Positions 35,850 through 48,279 of a stretch of 64,000 nucleotides of DNA are shown here, piece after piece; within the stretch, counting starts at the first letter, position 1; the number at the start of each line of letters is the position of its first letter. A model generated the notes under the pieces. The model did no database searches, was not told where the DNA came from, and saw nothing but the letters and a program-made list of their open reading frames with translations. This DNA is from Erythroxylum novogranatense. Taxonomy: Eukaryota > Streptophyta > Magnoliopsida > Malpighiales > Erythroxylaceae. Where the stretch lies: positions 29,454,214 to 29,518,213 of the forward strand of contig CM057228.1 of the NCBI GenBank assembly GCA_029891385.1. The letters are read 5' to 3'. The position numbers and the translations under genes were made by a program.

Positions 35850-37039
35850 TGAGAATTCTAGGGCCTCGGTAGAATCTTGTCGCTCAGAACGTAAGAGCCG
35901 TGTCCAGCATGCTTGACCACTTGGTAGGGTCCTTCCCATGCCTGGCCGATCTTTTCAGGATGTTTCTCTGCCGCCTCGACCTTTCTTAGAACGTAGCCAC
36001 CGATCTTTATGTCACTCGGCCTTACCCTTCTGTTGAAAAATTTTGTTGTTTTTTGCCTGACGGCTTCAGAACGAGTGGTTGCCCTATCCCTGTCTTCGAT
36101 GAGAAGTACAAGTTCTACCCTACAAGCTTCATCATTTCGTTATTCTTGATAACTCGAAACTCTCTAGTTGGGCAGTACCACTTCTACTGGAACCAAAGCC
36201 TCTGCCCCAAAATTCATTCTAAACGGCGTTTCTCTCGTGGCTCCTTTTAAGGTTGTTCTGTATGCCCACAACACTTCGTCTAACTCATCCACCCAAGTCT
36301 TTCGTCCATCTAAACGCTTCTTGAGCGCGCTCATTATCTTCTTGTTGGTGTTTTTTGTAAGACCGTTGCTTTGAGGATGAGCCACTGAAGTCAACTGGAG
36401 CCTTATCTTCAATCGATGACAGAAATCTTTGAACTTGTCATTATCAAACTGCCGACCGTTATCTGTAACTAAGACCATAGGCATCCCAAAACGGCTTAGT
36501 ATATTCTTGCATACGAAGTTTTCAATTTTCTGTTCAGTGATGGTAGCAACCGCTTTTGCTTCTACCTATTTGGTGAAGTATTCGACAGCTACTATCAAAA
36601 ACTTCTTCTGCGCGGGACCGAGAAGAAAAGAACCTAGTATGTCCATTGCCCATTGAGCAAAGGGGATGGGATGACTCACAATTTTCAGCTGCTCGGTCGG
36701 TTGATGGGACAAGTTGTTGTTCCTCTGGCAGGCCTCAGATCGGTTCACCTTTTCTTGACAATCTTTCTTCATTTTCGGCCAATAATAACCTTGTCTGATC
36801 AATTTGTAAGCCAACATTCTGCCTCCTAAGTGATTCCTGCACATTCCTTCATGAACCTCGACCATTGCCCATTCTGCCTCTTCTTCATTCAAGCAACGTA
36901 ATAGTGACCAGTCATAAGAACGCTTGTACAGGATGTCATTAACAATCACATATTCAGCAGCCTTTACCCTTAGTTTCTTGGCTCCCAGGGCTTCTGGCAG
37001 ATGTGTTCCCTTAAGAAGGTACTGTCTGATCGGCTCCAT
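35850..37039 (-). pseudogene. Tat integrase, broken
   Basis: The minus strand begins at 37039 with MEPIRQYLLKG and reads a zinc-finger domain (VHEGMCRNHLGGRMLAYKLIRQGYYWPKM...CQ). It continues into the catalytic core (PFAQWAMDILG, VEYFTK), then a stop near 36566. In the same frame VTDNGRQFD, SVAHPQSNGLTKNTNK and WAYRTT follow (36484-36164), and after a frame change comes the C-terminal tail (RRVRPSDIKIGGYVLRKVEAAEKHPEKIGQAWEGPYQV). These are Tat-type integrase blocks. Two breaks inactivate it. The usual QNQG..E region reads TKNTNK here, so the catalytic Glu is also lost. Confidence 0.88.
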
Positions 37040-37096
37040 GCAACTTGATCGTTCAGCATCTGTTTCCAGGACTTCATTAGATTTCTGAATACTAGG

Positions 37097-37504
37097 TCAG
37101 TTTATCCGTTCGACCAAAATGTTATTCCTTGCATTTTGATCGAAAGCTATCTTAGAAAGCGCGTCTGCCTGAGCATTCTGCGACCTATCTATCCTGCTGA
37201 CCAAGTATTCTTCGAAATTACCCAACTCTTGCTTTACCAATTCCAGATACCTGATCATATTGTCCCCTTTTGTCTCATACTGCCCGGTAACATGACCGAC
37301 CACTATTTGGCTATCGTTGTACACCTTCAAATATTTCACCTCCATCTCTCTTGCCAACTGAAGACCGGCTATTAAGGCTTCGTATTCTGCCTCATTATTG
37401 GATGCTCTAAATTCTAATCGGAGGGCGTATTCTACCTTTTGCTCTTGGTGGGGGCTAATCAATACCACTCCTGCTCTTGGTGGGGGAAGCTGTCCTTTGG
37501 GCAT
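37097..37504 (-). pseudogene. Tat RNase H domain
   Basis: The minus-strand frame contains VEYALRLEFRASNNEAEYEALIAGL, LKVYNDSQIVVGHVTGQY and RSQNAQADALSKIA. This matches the RNase H nearest the integrase in Tat elements (catalytic Glu in NNEAEYEAL, Asp in DSQ, Asp in ADALS all present). Its N-terminal start is fused abruptly to a truncated RT. It belongs to the same decayed pol and is unlikely to be expressed alone. Confidence 0.85.
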
Positions 37505-37680
37505 GCTTTGTTCAAATCAGTAAAATCAATGCACATTCTCCATTTTCCATTTTTCTTCTTCACTAGTACCACGTTCGTCAACCATTCAGGGTATTTGACT
37601 TCCCGAATGAACCCAGCATCGAGTAATTTTCCTATCTCTTTCTCGATCACCCCTTGCCTTTCTTTGCTCTACCACCATTT
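37459..37680 (-). pseudogene. Tat reverse transcriptase, N-terminal piece only
   Basis: The minus strand reads EIGKLLDAGFIREVKYPEWLTNVVLVKKKNGKWRMCIDFTDLNKACPKDSFP and then jumps into RNase H text. The RT palm with its DD catalytic motif, the thumb and the first RNase H are missing. The join is abrupt, so this is an internal deletion rather than gradual decay. Confidence 0.85.
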
Positions 37681-37794
37681 CTTCTGTCTGACTGGCTTGC
37701 AGTCTTTTCGAATACCGAGAGAATGAGATGCTACTGCTCGAGAAATTTCGGGCATGTCGCTCGGTACCTAGGCAAAGACCAATATGTTCTCTAT

Positions 37795-38452
37795 CTAGCA
37801 ATCTGTGATTTCTTTGGCCAGCCCTTTTTCGAGTTCAGTGCCTAGATTTGTGAATTTGGATCGGTCTTCTTCATCCAATATAATCTGTTGTGTTTTTTCA
37901 ACAGGGTTCATCCTCTTAGTTTCCTCATCGGCTCTTACATCAAGGGAACTCGTCAAAACTACCGCCCCATCAAGGGTTCTCATTTCTGCCATGTAGCATT
38001 CCCTAGTGATTCTTTGCTGAACCCTGACAATGCCGACTCCACGAGGTGTTGGGAATTTCATTGCTTGATAGTAGGTTGAAACAATTGCTCTGAGGGCGTT
38101 TTGGGTGGCTCTTCCAATTATTGCGTTATATGCTTCGACAAATTTCACAACCAAAAATTCAACATTCCTCTTTATTTGTCGTGGCCTTTCCCCGAATTTT
38201 ACTTTCAAGAAAACTCGAGCGAATGGGTAGGTCGATGCTCCTGTTACCCCTTTGATGGGTCCCTCTATTGACAATATTCACTCCTCCGGTATCTCCATCT
38301 GCTTAAATGCATCATAATACAGTAGGTCGACCGAGCTACCTATGTCAATCATCACCCGTTTCACCTCGCTACCATCCATATTCAAGGTGACCACTAGTGC
38401 ATCATCATGAGGACAGCTAACACCTTCTAGATCAGATTCGTCAAACGAGATC
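37795..38452 (-). pseudogene. Tat protease region, C-terminal part, split by an insertion
   Basis: The minus strand reads FDESDLEGVSCPHDDALVVTL, then VKRVMIDIGSSVDLLYYDAFKQM (aspartic protease motif D-I-G-S-S), a stop near 38278, then VEFLVVKFVEAYNAIIGRATQNALRA. The order fits Tat protease. The Tekay-like element inserted at 38453, and the upstream part continues beyond 44895. Confidence 0.8.
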
Positions 38453-38899
38453 TGTAACATCCCGGTTCCATACAAAGGATTAGAACCCTAAAAAATTTGG
38501 TATATGTGAGACCAATCAAAGAAATTGGAACAACACATCTCATACTCATGCATTAGATACGGTTGCATGCACGTAAATAGGAATCTAGCTCATAACAATA
38601 ATTGTACAAGCATTCATGGACATTCCCGGAATAATTGGAAATACATGTGACTGTTTAGAGAATTGTGAGTTATGGATCTTGAAAATTGATTTGGAAAGTG
38701 AAATTGCCGATTTTACATTTTTGAAGAATTTTAGGAATTTTTTTCTGAAATTTTTCGTGGTAAATTTTGGACTAGGAAAAAAAAATGCCAAGCGGCAGAC
38801 CAATTGATTAATGGTAGTAGAATTTACTGTTAGTGGGCAATGGAAATTTTGATACATGACTTTAGGAATTATTGACAAGTTTCATTCTTTGGAAATTTG

Positions 38900-41134
38900 T
38901 ATCGAGGATGGTTTGACCATATAAGTTAAATACAAATTGATCTTGTTAAAATCTTATGAAATGTGGACATTGATCAGAAAGCACTGACTAGTTGACAAAT
39001 TCTATGATGATTAATGAAGGATCAAATCTGAAATGAATAAAGAGTGAGTCAAAAGTGAATGTTGGAGTTACATCTCTAGTGAAGACTTCAGTATAAAAGA
39101 TAGAAAATCTCATTGAAAATGGATATTTGTGTTGATGTAAAGTACCAACTATGTAAGTGGATTTTTTTTTTATTCGAGAGGACACCCTTGCTAATGTAAG
39201 GTAAAAATATGTTTGGACAAGTCACCTTATATGACGAAGGTGTTTCTAACGCATGAAATTATGTTTACAAATAAATTAAAATGTGTAGAGACATTGGTAT
39301 GAATGAACGGACATTAGAATAAGTCAATGTGAAATCACAGGAAATCGCATGAACTAAAGAAATTAGTTGAGAAAAAGGGAGTTTATTGGGAAATTGAGAA
39401 TATCATGTGATAAGATTACTGCACTGAGGAATTAGTTACTGAAAGAAGTGTGAAAAACAAAATTATGGGCATAAAGAGTTTTCGGTTATATTTGTTTGAG
39501 TTAATGTAAATCAACGATATTATGTTATTGGAGGTTCAATTGATCGAAACAAAAATTGTATCAACTAGTGACTACGAGGATCATGGTAATAAGAAAGTGT
39601 TTGAAATAGTGAGAGGAAATTTGACTATTTAAGGAGATGGAAGCCGTATCAAGGATGAGTGTAGAATAAAATTTTGAGGACACTTAGAACCTCAGTGTTA
39701 ATTATACTGCTTCAATTTGCAGATTTCACCATATATAACGACGTTTTCCATTAGGGATTAGAATGCAATCTGTTGTAATAAAATAATGTGATTTTGTGTA
39801 CCTAGGGAACAATTATAACCTCCTAAGCTGAATTTTGGAAGGCTTGACTAAATGGGTTGTAATAGCAATTGGTTTGAAAGCTTAGAGACTTAAGGGCTTG
39901 TGCAAGTGAGTACTCCCTAATAAAGCTAGTGATTGAAATTTAATGCATTGAATAGAAAATTCAGAGCAGAGTCTCACAAATTTGGATGAGAAGGTTATCA
40001 AATCTAGTGCATGATTGAATGAAGAATGTTGAGCTAACGATTGAAATTTCAACTAAGTTGTGTATAAAAGGATTTGCAAAGTTAAAATTGGGGATTTAGA
40101 AATGGGGAACCTTATCGGAAAATGAAAACGGGTTCACCTATCGAGTAAATGATATTGAGGATTGGATGAAGAAGTATGTGTAAGGCCTGATGAGGAGACT
40201 GCTAGAGAAAACACAAGAAACAAGCGAAGTTTTATGTCCTAGTCAAGGTACATCGAACGAGCAATTGATGGTTTCGAAGGTACAAACGAGTGATTATATG
40301 TTTGAATTACCAATAGTCTTGACTATTGGAGACATGGGTAATGGTTATGTTTTTGGAGTTCATAGGGATATGAGATTGCTATATAGTTTAAATAGATTGC
40401 AGACATAACAATCGTTATATTGGTGACTATAAGGTGTCATACAACAAAAGGGAGTCATTCACCCCTATGGTGGAATGAATAGGGCCTAGAAATAGTTGAA
40501 GGCCATAATTGATGTGAGATAATATGGATGAGTAAAATAAATCGGTAATAGAGGTTAAGTGATCCCGGATAATGAAAATGAGTAAGGTGAATGAACATTA
40601 AGGTTATGGCATATAGTGAAAAGATATAACACTAAGTGTTACGACACTACTGAGATATTAAGCGTGAGCAAAACATGAAATGCGTCATGAGTATCACCTT
40701 TGCCAAGGTGCACTTAGACATAGATAAAGGTGAAAATAGGAAACTAAATTTATCATGCATTGGTCTTTATGAACCTATGGTGAAAAAAACTATGGATTTA
40801 TGAGTTGGTATGAACCATAAAAGATGTTTGATTCACCTAGTGTTATCGGATGTGATTAGGAAATCTTGGTATGATTCGATGTACGTGTCATTGAGTGCGG
40901 AAGTGAAAATCTGCGTAACTCAAACTTATCAAGGAATAAGTAAGAAATAGTGCCATTTAAACAAGGGATATGCTATCAACTATGGTCATTTGGAAAAAAA
41001 AGAAAAAAAGTGTGCAAGTGCATTCAAATAGTGAAGTGATATATATATATATATATATGAGATAATAGTACCCCTACCTTAGTCGATGTCGAAAATGAAT
41101 GTCGAGGACGAAATTTCTTTAAGGAGGGGAGAAT
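38900..41134 (+). other. Internal remnant of the Tekay/Del-type element
   Basis: 2.2 kb of sequence with short frames only (longest 72 codons at 40190). No RT, integrase or gag motif could be recognised. The last 40 nt before the 3' LTR are the conserved polypurine context. A (ta)n run lies at 41041-41058. Confidence 0.6.
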
Positions 41135-44100
41135 TGTAACATCCCGGTTCCATACAAAGGATTAGAACCCTAAAAAATTTGGTATATGTGAGACCAATCA
41201 AAGAAATTGGAACAACACATCTCATACTCATGCATTAGATACGGTGCACATGCACATGAATAGGGAATCCTAGCTCATAACAATAATTGTACAAGCATTC
41301 ATGGACATTCCCGGAATAATTGGAAATACATGTGACTGTTTAGAGAATTGTGGGTTATTGATCTTGAAAATTGATTTGAAAAGTGAAATTGCCGATTTTA
41401 CATTTTTGAAGAATTTTAGGAATTTTTTTCTGAAATTTTTCGTGGTAAATTTTGGACTAGGAAAAAAAAATGCCAAGTGGCAGACCAATTGATTAATGGT
41501 AGTAGAATTTACTGTCAGTGGGCAATGAAAATTTTGATACATGACTTTAGGAATTATTGACAAGTTTCATTCTTTGGAAATTTGGGTTTAAATGGGAAAT
41601 ACCTAAACAAACCATGGAATTTTGACACTTGGCAAGTGACAAGTGTCACTTGCCAAGTTATGTCTTATTAATGGTTATTTAATGAATCTTTGGAGTCCAT
41701 TTTTAGCCCTCTCACGATGCTCTCTCTTTTCAAAAGCTTTTGGAATTGTTTTGGTGATTTTGTCCCCTCATCTTCGTAGCTCTCTCTTCCTCTTCTTCAT
41801 GGATTGTGATCTCCTCCAACTTTAAGCCTAGTCATCATCTCCTATTTGCTTCCTTGTCCCTTTGCCCTCTCTTTATTGCTCACCATAAAAAAAAACCTAT
41901 CTCTATCACTTTGGAGGATGATGATCGTGGGTTGTGTGGAGAGCTAGGTATTGGTGATTTTTCTTGAAGAGTTTGAAGAGATTGAAGCTAAATCAAGTAA
42001 GTTTCTGCTTCTAATGTCATGGGCATGGTTAGTTAAAGCTAAAATGATGATTTAAATAGATGAGTTGAATGTTAAGATTGAATGGTGGAAAAATCTGGAA
42101 AATGTACCTTGAACCTATTGCAATGTTTTGATCATAACTAATTTTGTAGGAATGCAAATGAGGTGAGGTTTGTGGCCACTTAAACTTTGGGATGTTGGCT
42201 TCAATTTAGTGTGAAATAGGTGTTGCTAAATTGTAATGTTAGAAGGTCGAAAATTTGCATGGAAAATTTCTGCTTTGGGGTTTGTAAACAGTACCCGCAT
42301 TTATGACCTAATTAGTTTGGTGATTTTTCTGAATTAATTGATATGGAATTTGGGAAAAAGGTCTTCATGAAAGTTGTAGCATATTGAGTTAGTTTTCCAT
42401 TTTCACTGATCTTGCTATTTTTCTAGTTGTATATTGGGAGATATGAACTGATTACTATTGACTGGTTTTAGGCTTTGTGATGAAACCTAGCCTACTTGTC
42501 GATTTTGGGAGTTTTCGGATTGAAAGCATTTTTGGTAATTTTTGTGAATTCAATTGGAGTTTGAATTGTACTGAAGAGGTCTAGATGACACATTGATCTA
42601 GGAAATGATATATGACTTATAATTTTTTGGAAAACAGATGTGGGAGATATGGAATTTCAAAAACTGAACCTACATTGTGATGTTAAGTGCTGATTAGGCC
42701 AGAAACTTGCATAACGCATTTGAAACTGTTAGAGACTGAATTGGAGCTTGGTTATTTCGGGAAGAATTGAAGTTTGAGGATTTATCTTTTCAGGGATATA
42801 AAGTTCTGATTTTTCTGACTTGTGTACAGGGAGTTATGCTTATTATAAGCTTACTGCTCAAATTGAATGATTTCAGGGACAACAACATTGAGTGAATTAA
42901 TTGACTTGTTTAGCAATGGAATTTGATTTTAGGTTGTTCATGAAAGTTGTAGATGACATTGTGAACTTATGGAGAATATTTATGTGGTAATTTTTGGCTG
43001 AATAATCAATGAGTTCTTGAATTAGCAAGGTACTGTCCTGTGTTGATACATTTTGAGTAGGCAATAGCTTTGATGGGATATTTGACACCCTTAGGGTTGG
43101 AATTGATTTTTATGGTCTTCTTGAGAATTGTAGAGCTTTTCATGACCTTTCCAACAAGCTATGGTTTGTATTTTTCCGATTTGTGTGTTAAGAATTATGG
43201 TCGTTGGAAATTCAGATTGGCAATAGGAAAGAAAGGGGAAGGAAGAGAGGTAGTTGGCATTAAGTGACCTACTTGTTTCTTTTGTCAATTTTTTTTCCGT
43301 CCGACGTCCGATTGACCTGATTCTTGAGGCATCGGATTTGTAACATATTGAATTTCATTTTGTGAGAAATTGGGAAATTTTAGACTAGAAATTGACGTGG
43401 CTCCAGTAATTGTCCGGCGATAACTGTTTTAGTCATTTTTGGGCCGATTGAGGTCCAAATTGGGTGCCGTCAGTGGCTATAGCTTTTTGATGGAATTTTT
43501 AATATGGGAAAACTTTGGATTAGGGCCGGGAATGCCATGAACACGCATTATACACGTTTTAATTATTCCATGTGCATTGTTTGGTCATTCTAACTATACA
43601 GTTGGTAATGTTTACCTATTTTAATCGCTATAGAGGCTCAGTTGGACCGTAGATCCACGGACGTGGCAGAGACTTCTTGGCATTAGCTCGGAAGTTATTC
43701 GGTGAGTAACCTAGTTGGTTCCTCAACCTTTATGTGTTTAATATTTTGCAATTATGCCATGTGGAGATAATGGAGGGATTATGTGTGTTTGCTTTTGATT
43801 GATTTCGGACCATAGGTGTCCGAAGTATTAGAAATTTGTTATCGAAGTGCTAGTTGTGTGTAACTATTTGTGAATGATTACGTTGGAGCTCTCGGACCAA
43901 GGATCCGAGGGAATGGGAAATTGATATTGAAGTGTTAATTATCTGTTTCGATACATTGGATGAGACTTTTAAATGGGATATGGTAGGATACAATAAATTG
44001 AAAATGTATATGACTGAAATATCGGACCAACAGTCCGAAGAAATGGCAAAGAGCATTGACATGTAAATGGAAATTGGAACATGTACATTGTATGCATAAA

Positions 44101-44894
44101 AATACGATCGAGATAAAGCGGTTGTGGCCGGGCGACCTCAGATCGGGGCATATCACGCCTAACGTATATGAGAGCTTTCATTTCGATGCACGGACCTCGG
44201 GTCCAACGTATTCGAACCTCGGGCTCAACGTATCGGGGCTTCAAGCCCATGTTTTCGAGCCACTGGCTCAACGCAATGTGCCCGTCATTTGGGGCGATTT
44301 TAAGCGCGCAGTCCAACAATGAAATGAAAGCGAAAAGTGTCACGTGTGCATTGCATCTATGAATGATTGAATATGAATTGTGTTAAAGCGAAACGCCTTA
44401 CATTTGAAAATGTGATTGTATGTATTATTTTGTAAATTGATTGAATATGCATGAGTTGAGTGAACCATCGATGATGGTTTCTCATTGAGTTCATAAAACT
44501 CACCCAAAATTTGCATCTATTTTTCAGGACTTAGAAGAATACCCGTTAGGCAGCAGGCGTATGACATCTGCTGATTCTGAGCGAGAAGTGGTCGGGATCG
44601 GTTCGCGTCTGTCTTAGTGTATTTCTATTCTTGGACTTTTGTATTACTGATTTGGATAATTTGTATAGTCAATTGACTGAAATAAATTGTAAATGTAAAC
44701 AAAGGCCCCAAGGCCATTGAATTGTTTGTATAAATTGTTTTCCGCATTAATGATAATATGTCTGTGTGTGTGCCCAAAAAAAAATGTTATACTGAGTTTT
44801 CTACTGAGTGATGTAGCACGCTACCCTTGCGGGGCACGGACCTGGATATCACCGTCGATGTCGAGTTCGGGTCTTGCAGGAGTAGGGTGTTACA
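41135..44894 (+). repeat. 3' LTR of the Tekay/Del-type element (3.76 kb)
   Basis: Begins tgtaacatcccgg and ends gggtgttaca. A series of short hairpin-forming motifs lies at about 43800-44275 (see findings). Short ORFs within it, for example 43969-44343, overlap these GC-rich repeats and look like chance frames. Confidence 0.88.
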
Positions 44895-44899
44895 AGATC

Positions 44900-46490
44900 A
44901 CCTCATCGTTCCTGTCCATCTGAATTCATGTTCTACCCCGCTCCATCGTTCGTATCATTTTGCTTCTAGAGCTTTCGCCAGTTATTAGACTGACTGCTCC
45001 TACCCTCATTATCCCATTCGGCATTTGTATCGTGCTTCAAAAATCTACCCAGCCTTCTCCTTTGAATAAGGAGTTTGATTTCTCGCTTTAAGTCCCAACA
45101 GTCCTCTGTTTCATGACCTACATCTTTATGGAAACGACAATATAAATGAGGATCCCTTTTTTTAGGGGAGTTTTCAACTTATTAGGTTCCCGGAGGGATT
45201 CCCCTTCTGCTCTCATGGCTGCTAGCACTTCCGCATACCGCTTGTTGAGCGAGGTGAAGGATTCTCGTTGTTGGTCCTTTCGGTCTGTCGACTTCCTTCA
45301 GTTAGACTGATCCTTCTGTCGTTTGTGTGAATCATCTGTTCGGCTGCCTAGCCAGCGATCATCTGCCCTACGTTTTGTGTTTTTCAACACTTCCTCGAGC
45401 TGGATATACTTATCCGCCCAATTTCTTATTTCTTGAATAGATTTGGGCTGATCAAGGTCCAATGACTTTTTGAACTCTTCATACCTTGTGTTGCTCATAA
45501 GGGCAGCCAACATGGACGAGTAAGTGAGGTCAGGGACTTTTACAACTTCATTATTAAATCAAGTGATGAACTCCCGTAAACTTTCGTTCCTTCCTTGGGT
45601 CAACTGCATCACTTCCAAAGCAGTCTTCTGTGTCCGTTTACTTGTAACAAACTGGTTGAGGAATAGCAGCTTGAAATCCTCAAAGCAAGTGATGCAATGT
45701 GGGGGTAAACTGTTGAACCATCGCGGGGCTCCTTCTTGAAAGGTTATACAGAAAGCCTTACATTGAATGACATCAGAGATGCAATGCAGGTTCATCATCG
45801 ACTAAAAGTATTGAAGATAGTCGAGGGGATCGGTCTTTTCGGTATATTTCTTAGGCATTGGTATCTTAGTACCGACCCCTGGTAGGCTATCCAGGATCTC
45901 CTGAGTGAAAGGAGAGTTGTATTGTGTTGATGGTTGATCCGAACGGGAATTCATGGCCATGTTGATTCGATCGTCCACGATTTTTTCGAGAGTTTCAGCA
46001 GAATGGCGATCGGCTATCGTACCTATCTGTTGAGTGGGGGTTCGCTGCTTTTCTGTCTGAGATTGTAAGATTTGGTGGATCAATAGATCGGCTGCTTCCT
46101 CTATTTATCTTTGGGAAAGGGAGGTTTGTTGTGGAAGAGAGTTTGTATTTATGGGGTGTTGAATGTGAGGGTATGAGTTGTCCTCCCGGGCTACGCTCTG
46201 CTCTTCTTGATCTCGGTTTTGGGGTGGTGGTTGATCGAACGGATGCGAAGATTGTGTTTGATTGTTCGAGTTTAATGGAGGTAGCTCGTCTGTGCTAGGG
46301 TTTTGGGTGATTGGTGGAGGATGGATCTGGGGATCATGATGCATCGACGGGAAGGCGACGGTAGGTAATTGCAAACCTATTCGTTGTAGTGCAAGTGCCG
46401 CGACGGTGGCTATATCCGGATTTGTTGCCGCCGCCTGACTTATCTGTGTGCTTCTGGACGTGGTGCCCTGATGCCCGGCCCCACGGTGGG
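44900..46490 (-). pseudogene. Tat gag, in one frame with several stops
   Basis: All pieces from 46490 down to 45298 lie in one minus-strand frame, broken by stops near 46105, 45802, 45559 and 45298. Motifs include IPMPKKYTEKTDPLDYLQYF, CKAFCITFQEGAPRWFNSLPPHCITCFEDFKLLFLNQF and LTQGRNESLREFI, the retrotransposon gag domain. They are followed by ADKYIQLEEVL and, near 45130-45000, CRFHKDVGHETEDCWDLKREI, the Tat-type zinc-knuckle region. The frame continues toward the protease but is cut by the Tekay-like insertion. It is non-functional. Confidence 0.88.
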
Positions 46491-46496
46491 TGCCAA
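46478..46496 (-). promoter_or_regulatory. Primer binding site of the Tat element
   Basis: The minus strand reads ttggcacccaccgtggggc immediately inside the 5' LTR. This TGGCRCCCACCGTGGGG motif is common next to 5' LTRs of plant Tat-type elements. The exact priming tRNA was not determined. Confidence 0.75.
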
Positions 46497-46497
46497 T

Positions 46498-46829
46498 TGG
46501 TTCAGTCTGATTTTGGTAGGGCTGGACGCCGTTGATTGGATCCTTGAACTCGATTAGCTTCAACTAGGAGATACCTGCAAAAACAATAAAGGCACACCGG
46601 GGGTTGATTGCCGGCTTGCCCCTCCGATGCTTAAGTCAGTTCTTTGTCGTAGGTTTTCTCTAAGAACAGAGGGTATTAGGGTTCTTAAGAGTCGTACCTA
46701 CGTTATGAGAAGATAATGAATTTATATAGTAAATACTTGTCGTGCTCAACTCAACATCTTGAGAATGGGTCGATCGGCCCACAAGCTATCATAGGATTGG
46801 ACCTGGGCCTAGCACGACTAACCCAACCA
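46498..46829 (-). repeat. 5' LTR of the Tat element
   Basis: Pairs with 23429-23759; its outer end acca is followed directly by the target duplication TATTT. Confidence 0.93.
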
Positions 46830-46834
46830 TATTT

Positions 46835-48279
46835 TATATTTACATATTATTTGTTTAGGTTTTTTTTTAATTTATGGAACCTCTCTCTCTATTAGTTAGG
46901 GCTTAAAGAATAAGAATGTGTGCTTTTTGGAGCTAATAAAATTAGTTATTAGAAAGGCAATTTGATAATGTTACACCTTAAAATCATTAGATAGAGTGAT
47001 AGTTACAAACACCATGATCATACCAAAACCATGGTGGAAAACCAGCTTTTAGGAGTGATGATTTTAGCACAACTTGAAAGAATTGAAAGCCAACTCATTT
47101 TTCTTCCACAGTCTTGCGGGAGATTGAAACAATTTTGAAACTTGCACACTTTTACTCACAAGATTAAAGCTTCGGGGTTCCTTGGTAGCAACATTGAAAC
47201 AATGTAATTAATCATGGTGATTAGATTTTCAGCCACATAACATTGAAGAATTTCGTTCATAATTCAAGATATTAGAGTTCGGGCATTATTCAAATTCATT
47301 AAGATTTTGTAAGCTAAGATTTTTTTTCTTAAAAAGTTATTTACCAAAAATCTCTGTACATTTTACTAATTTCTTGTCATTATTGATAAATAATTGAATT
47401 GAAATGTAGCTTTGAATTATTATTTTAGAGCCTATTATATAAAAAAATTATGTTTGATATTTGATTGGTATAGATAGTTGATAAAAATAGTAGATGGTGA
47501 ATATTTCAAACCAATAAGGAGTCATAGTCGATGTAGAAGTTGAAGTCTTATAATGAATTCTCATATTATTGAAAATCATGGAAGAAGGCTTTATAGATGC
47601 CCTAATAATAACATAGGCAAGTTATTGACTATTAAGTAGTTGTTATTTTAACATGAATAATTTATGTCATTATATGCTTATAGGAAGGGATGTAAATTTT
47701 TATATGGGAGGATGAGGATTTAATTGAAATAGTCAAAACTATTAATAATGAATTAAATGTTAACAATAAAAGGTTGAACGTTAAGAATAACAGGTTAAAA
47801 GGAGGAGGTAGCACGTCAAATGATGTTATGCATAAAGTAGATACATAAGCTATAAGGTGAAATGGAGAAAATTAAAGTGATATTGAAGTATACAAATTTT
47901 GAAATTAGAAGATTACAATAGTTACTATTTAAATATAGAATAGATGCAATATTTGTAACTTTGTTTATTGAAAAATTATAAAATTTCAACTTTATCAACT
48001 TTAGTGTTATACCGTGGTAACTTATAAGAATCAATGATTTTTTTTATAAAAAAAGATGAATTGAATTAAGTCATAAAAGGTATACTAGGAGAATAACTTC
48101 AATAACAAGGGTAGAAGAGCACTAGCAATTAGAGAGGATTACAACTCATTAAACTTAAAGGAAATAGTTCTAAACATTTCTAAACTTTCTCATTGGAGAG
48201 AAGATACTGCACTTATTGGAATCTATGCTTGTAAATTCTTATTTGATATCTGATAAACTATATAAGATGACTATAGAAT
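46835..48279. other. AT-rich intergenic DNA
   Basis: I see no gene, no LTR pair and no RNA gene here. Short frames such as 47816-48034 have low-complexity composition. Confidence 0.5.

Larger units (their letters stand above)
38453..44894 (+). mobile_element. Tekay/Del-type gypsy element, deleted, nested in the Tat element
   Basis: It starts tgtaacatcccggttcc and ends gtgttaca. A perfect 5-bp target duplication AGATC flanks it (38448-38452 and 44895-44899). The 3' LTR is 41135-44894 (3760 bp), preceded by the chromovirus-like tract aaggaggggagaat and by tgtcgaggacgaaatttc. Only the first 447 bp of the 5' LTR remain (38453-38899, matching 41135-41584). The deletion removes the rest of that LTR, the primer site and most or all of gag-pol. 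The remaining 2.2 kb of internal sequence has no recognisable coding domain. It is inserted on the strand opposite to the Tat element. Confidence 0.9.
23429..46829 (-). mobile_element. Tat-lineage Ty3/gypsy element, 23.4 kb including nested insertions
   Basis: The LTRs are 23429-23759 (331 bp) and 46498-46829 (332 bp), both starting tggttca and ending acca. A perfect 5-bp target duplication TATTT flanks them (23424-23428 and 46830-46834). On the minus strand the primer-site region ttggcacccaccgtggggcc directly follows the right (5') LTR, and a purine tract (aggagtagggggccta) directly precedes the left (3') LTR. Gag and pol pieces lie on the minus strand; an antisense ORF lies on the plus strand between pol and the 3' LTR, a layout reported for Tat-type elements. 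LTRs differ at roughly a tenth of positions, so this is the oldest layer. Removing the nested inserts leaves about 8-11 kb. Confidence 0.93.

Noticed and set aside
43969..44343. 124-codon ORF in the Tekay-type LTR
   Set aside because: It lies across the hairpin series and has overlapping frames on both strands; no family resemblance.
46498..46563. Gag start inside the Tat 5' LTR
   Set aside because: The open frame does extend into the LTR, but the codon at 46563 is TTG, not ATG, and it precedes the primer site; the real start should be downstream.
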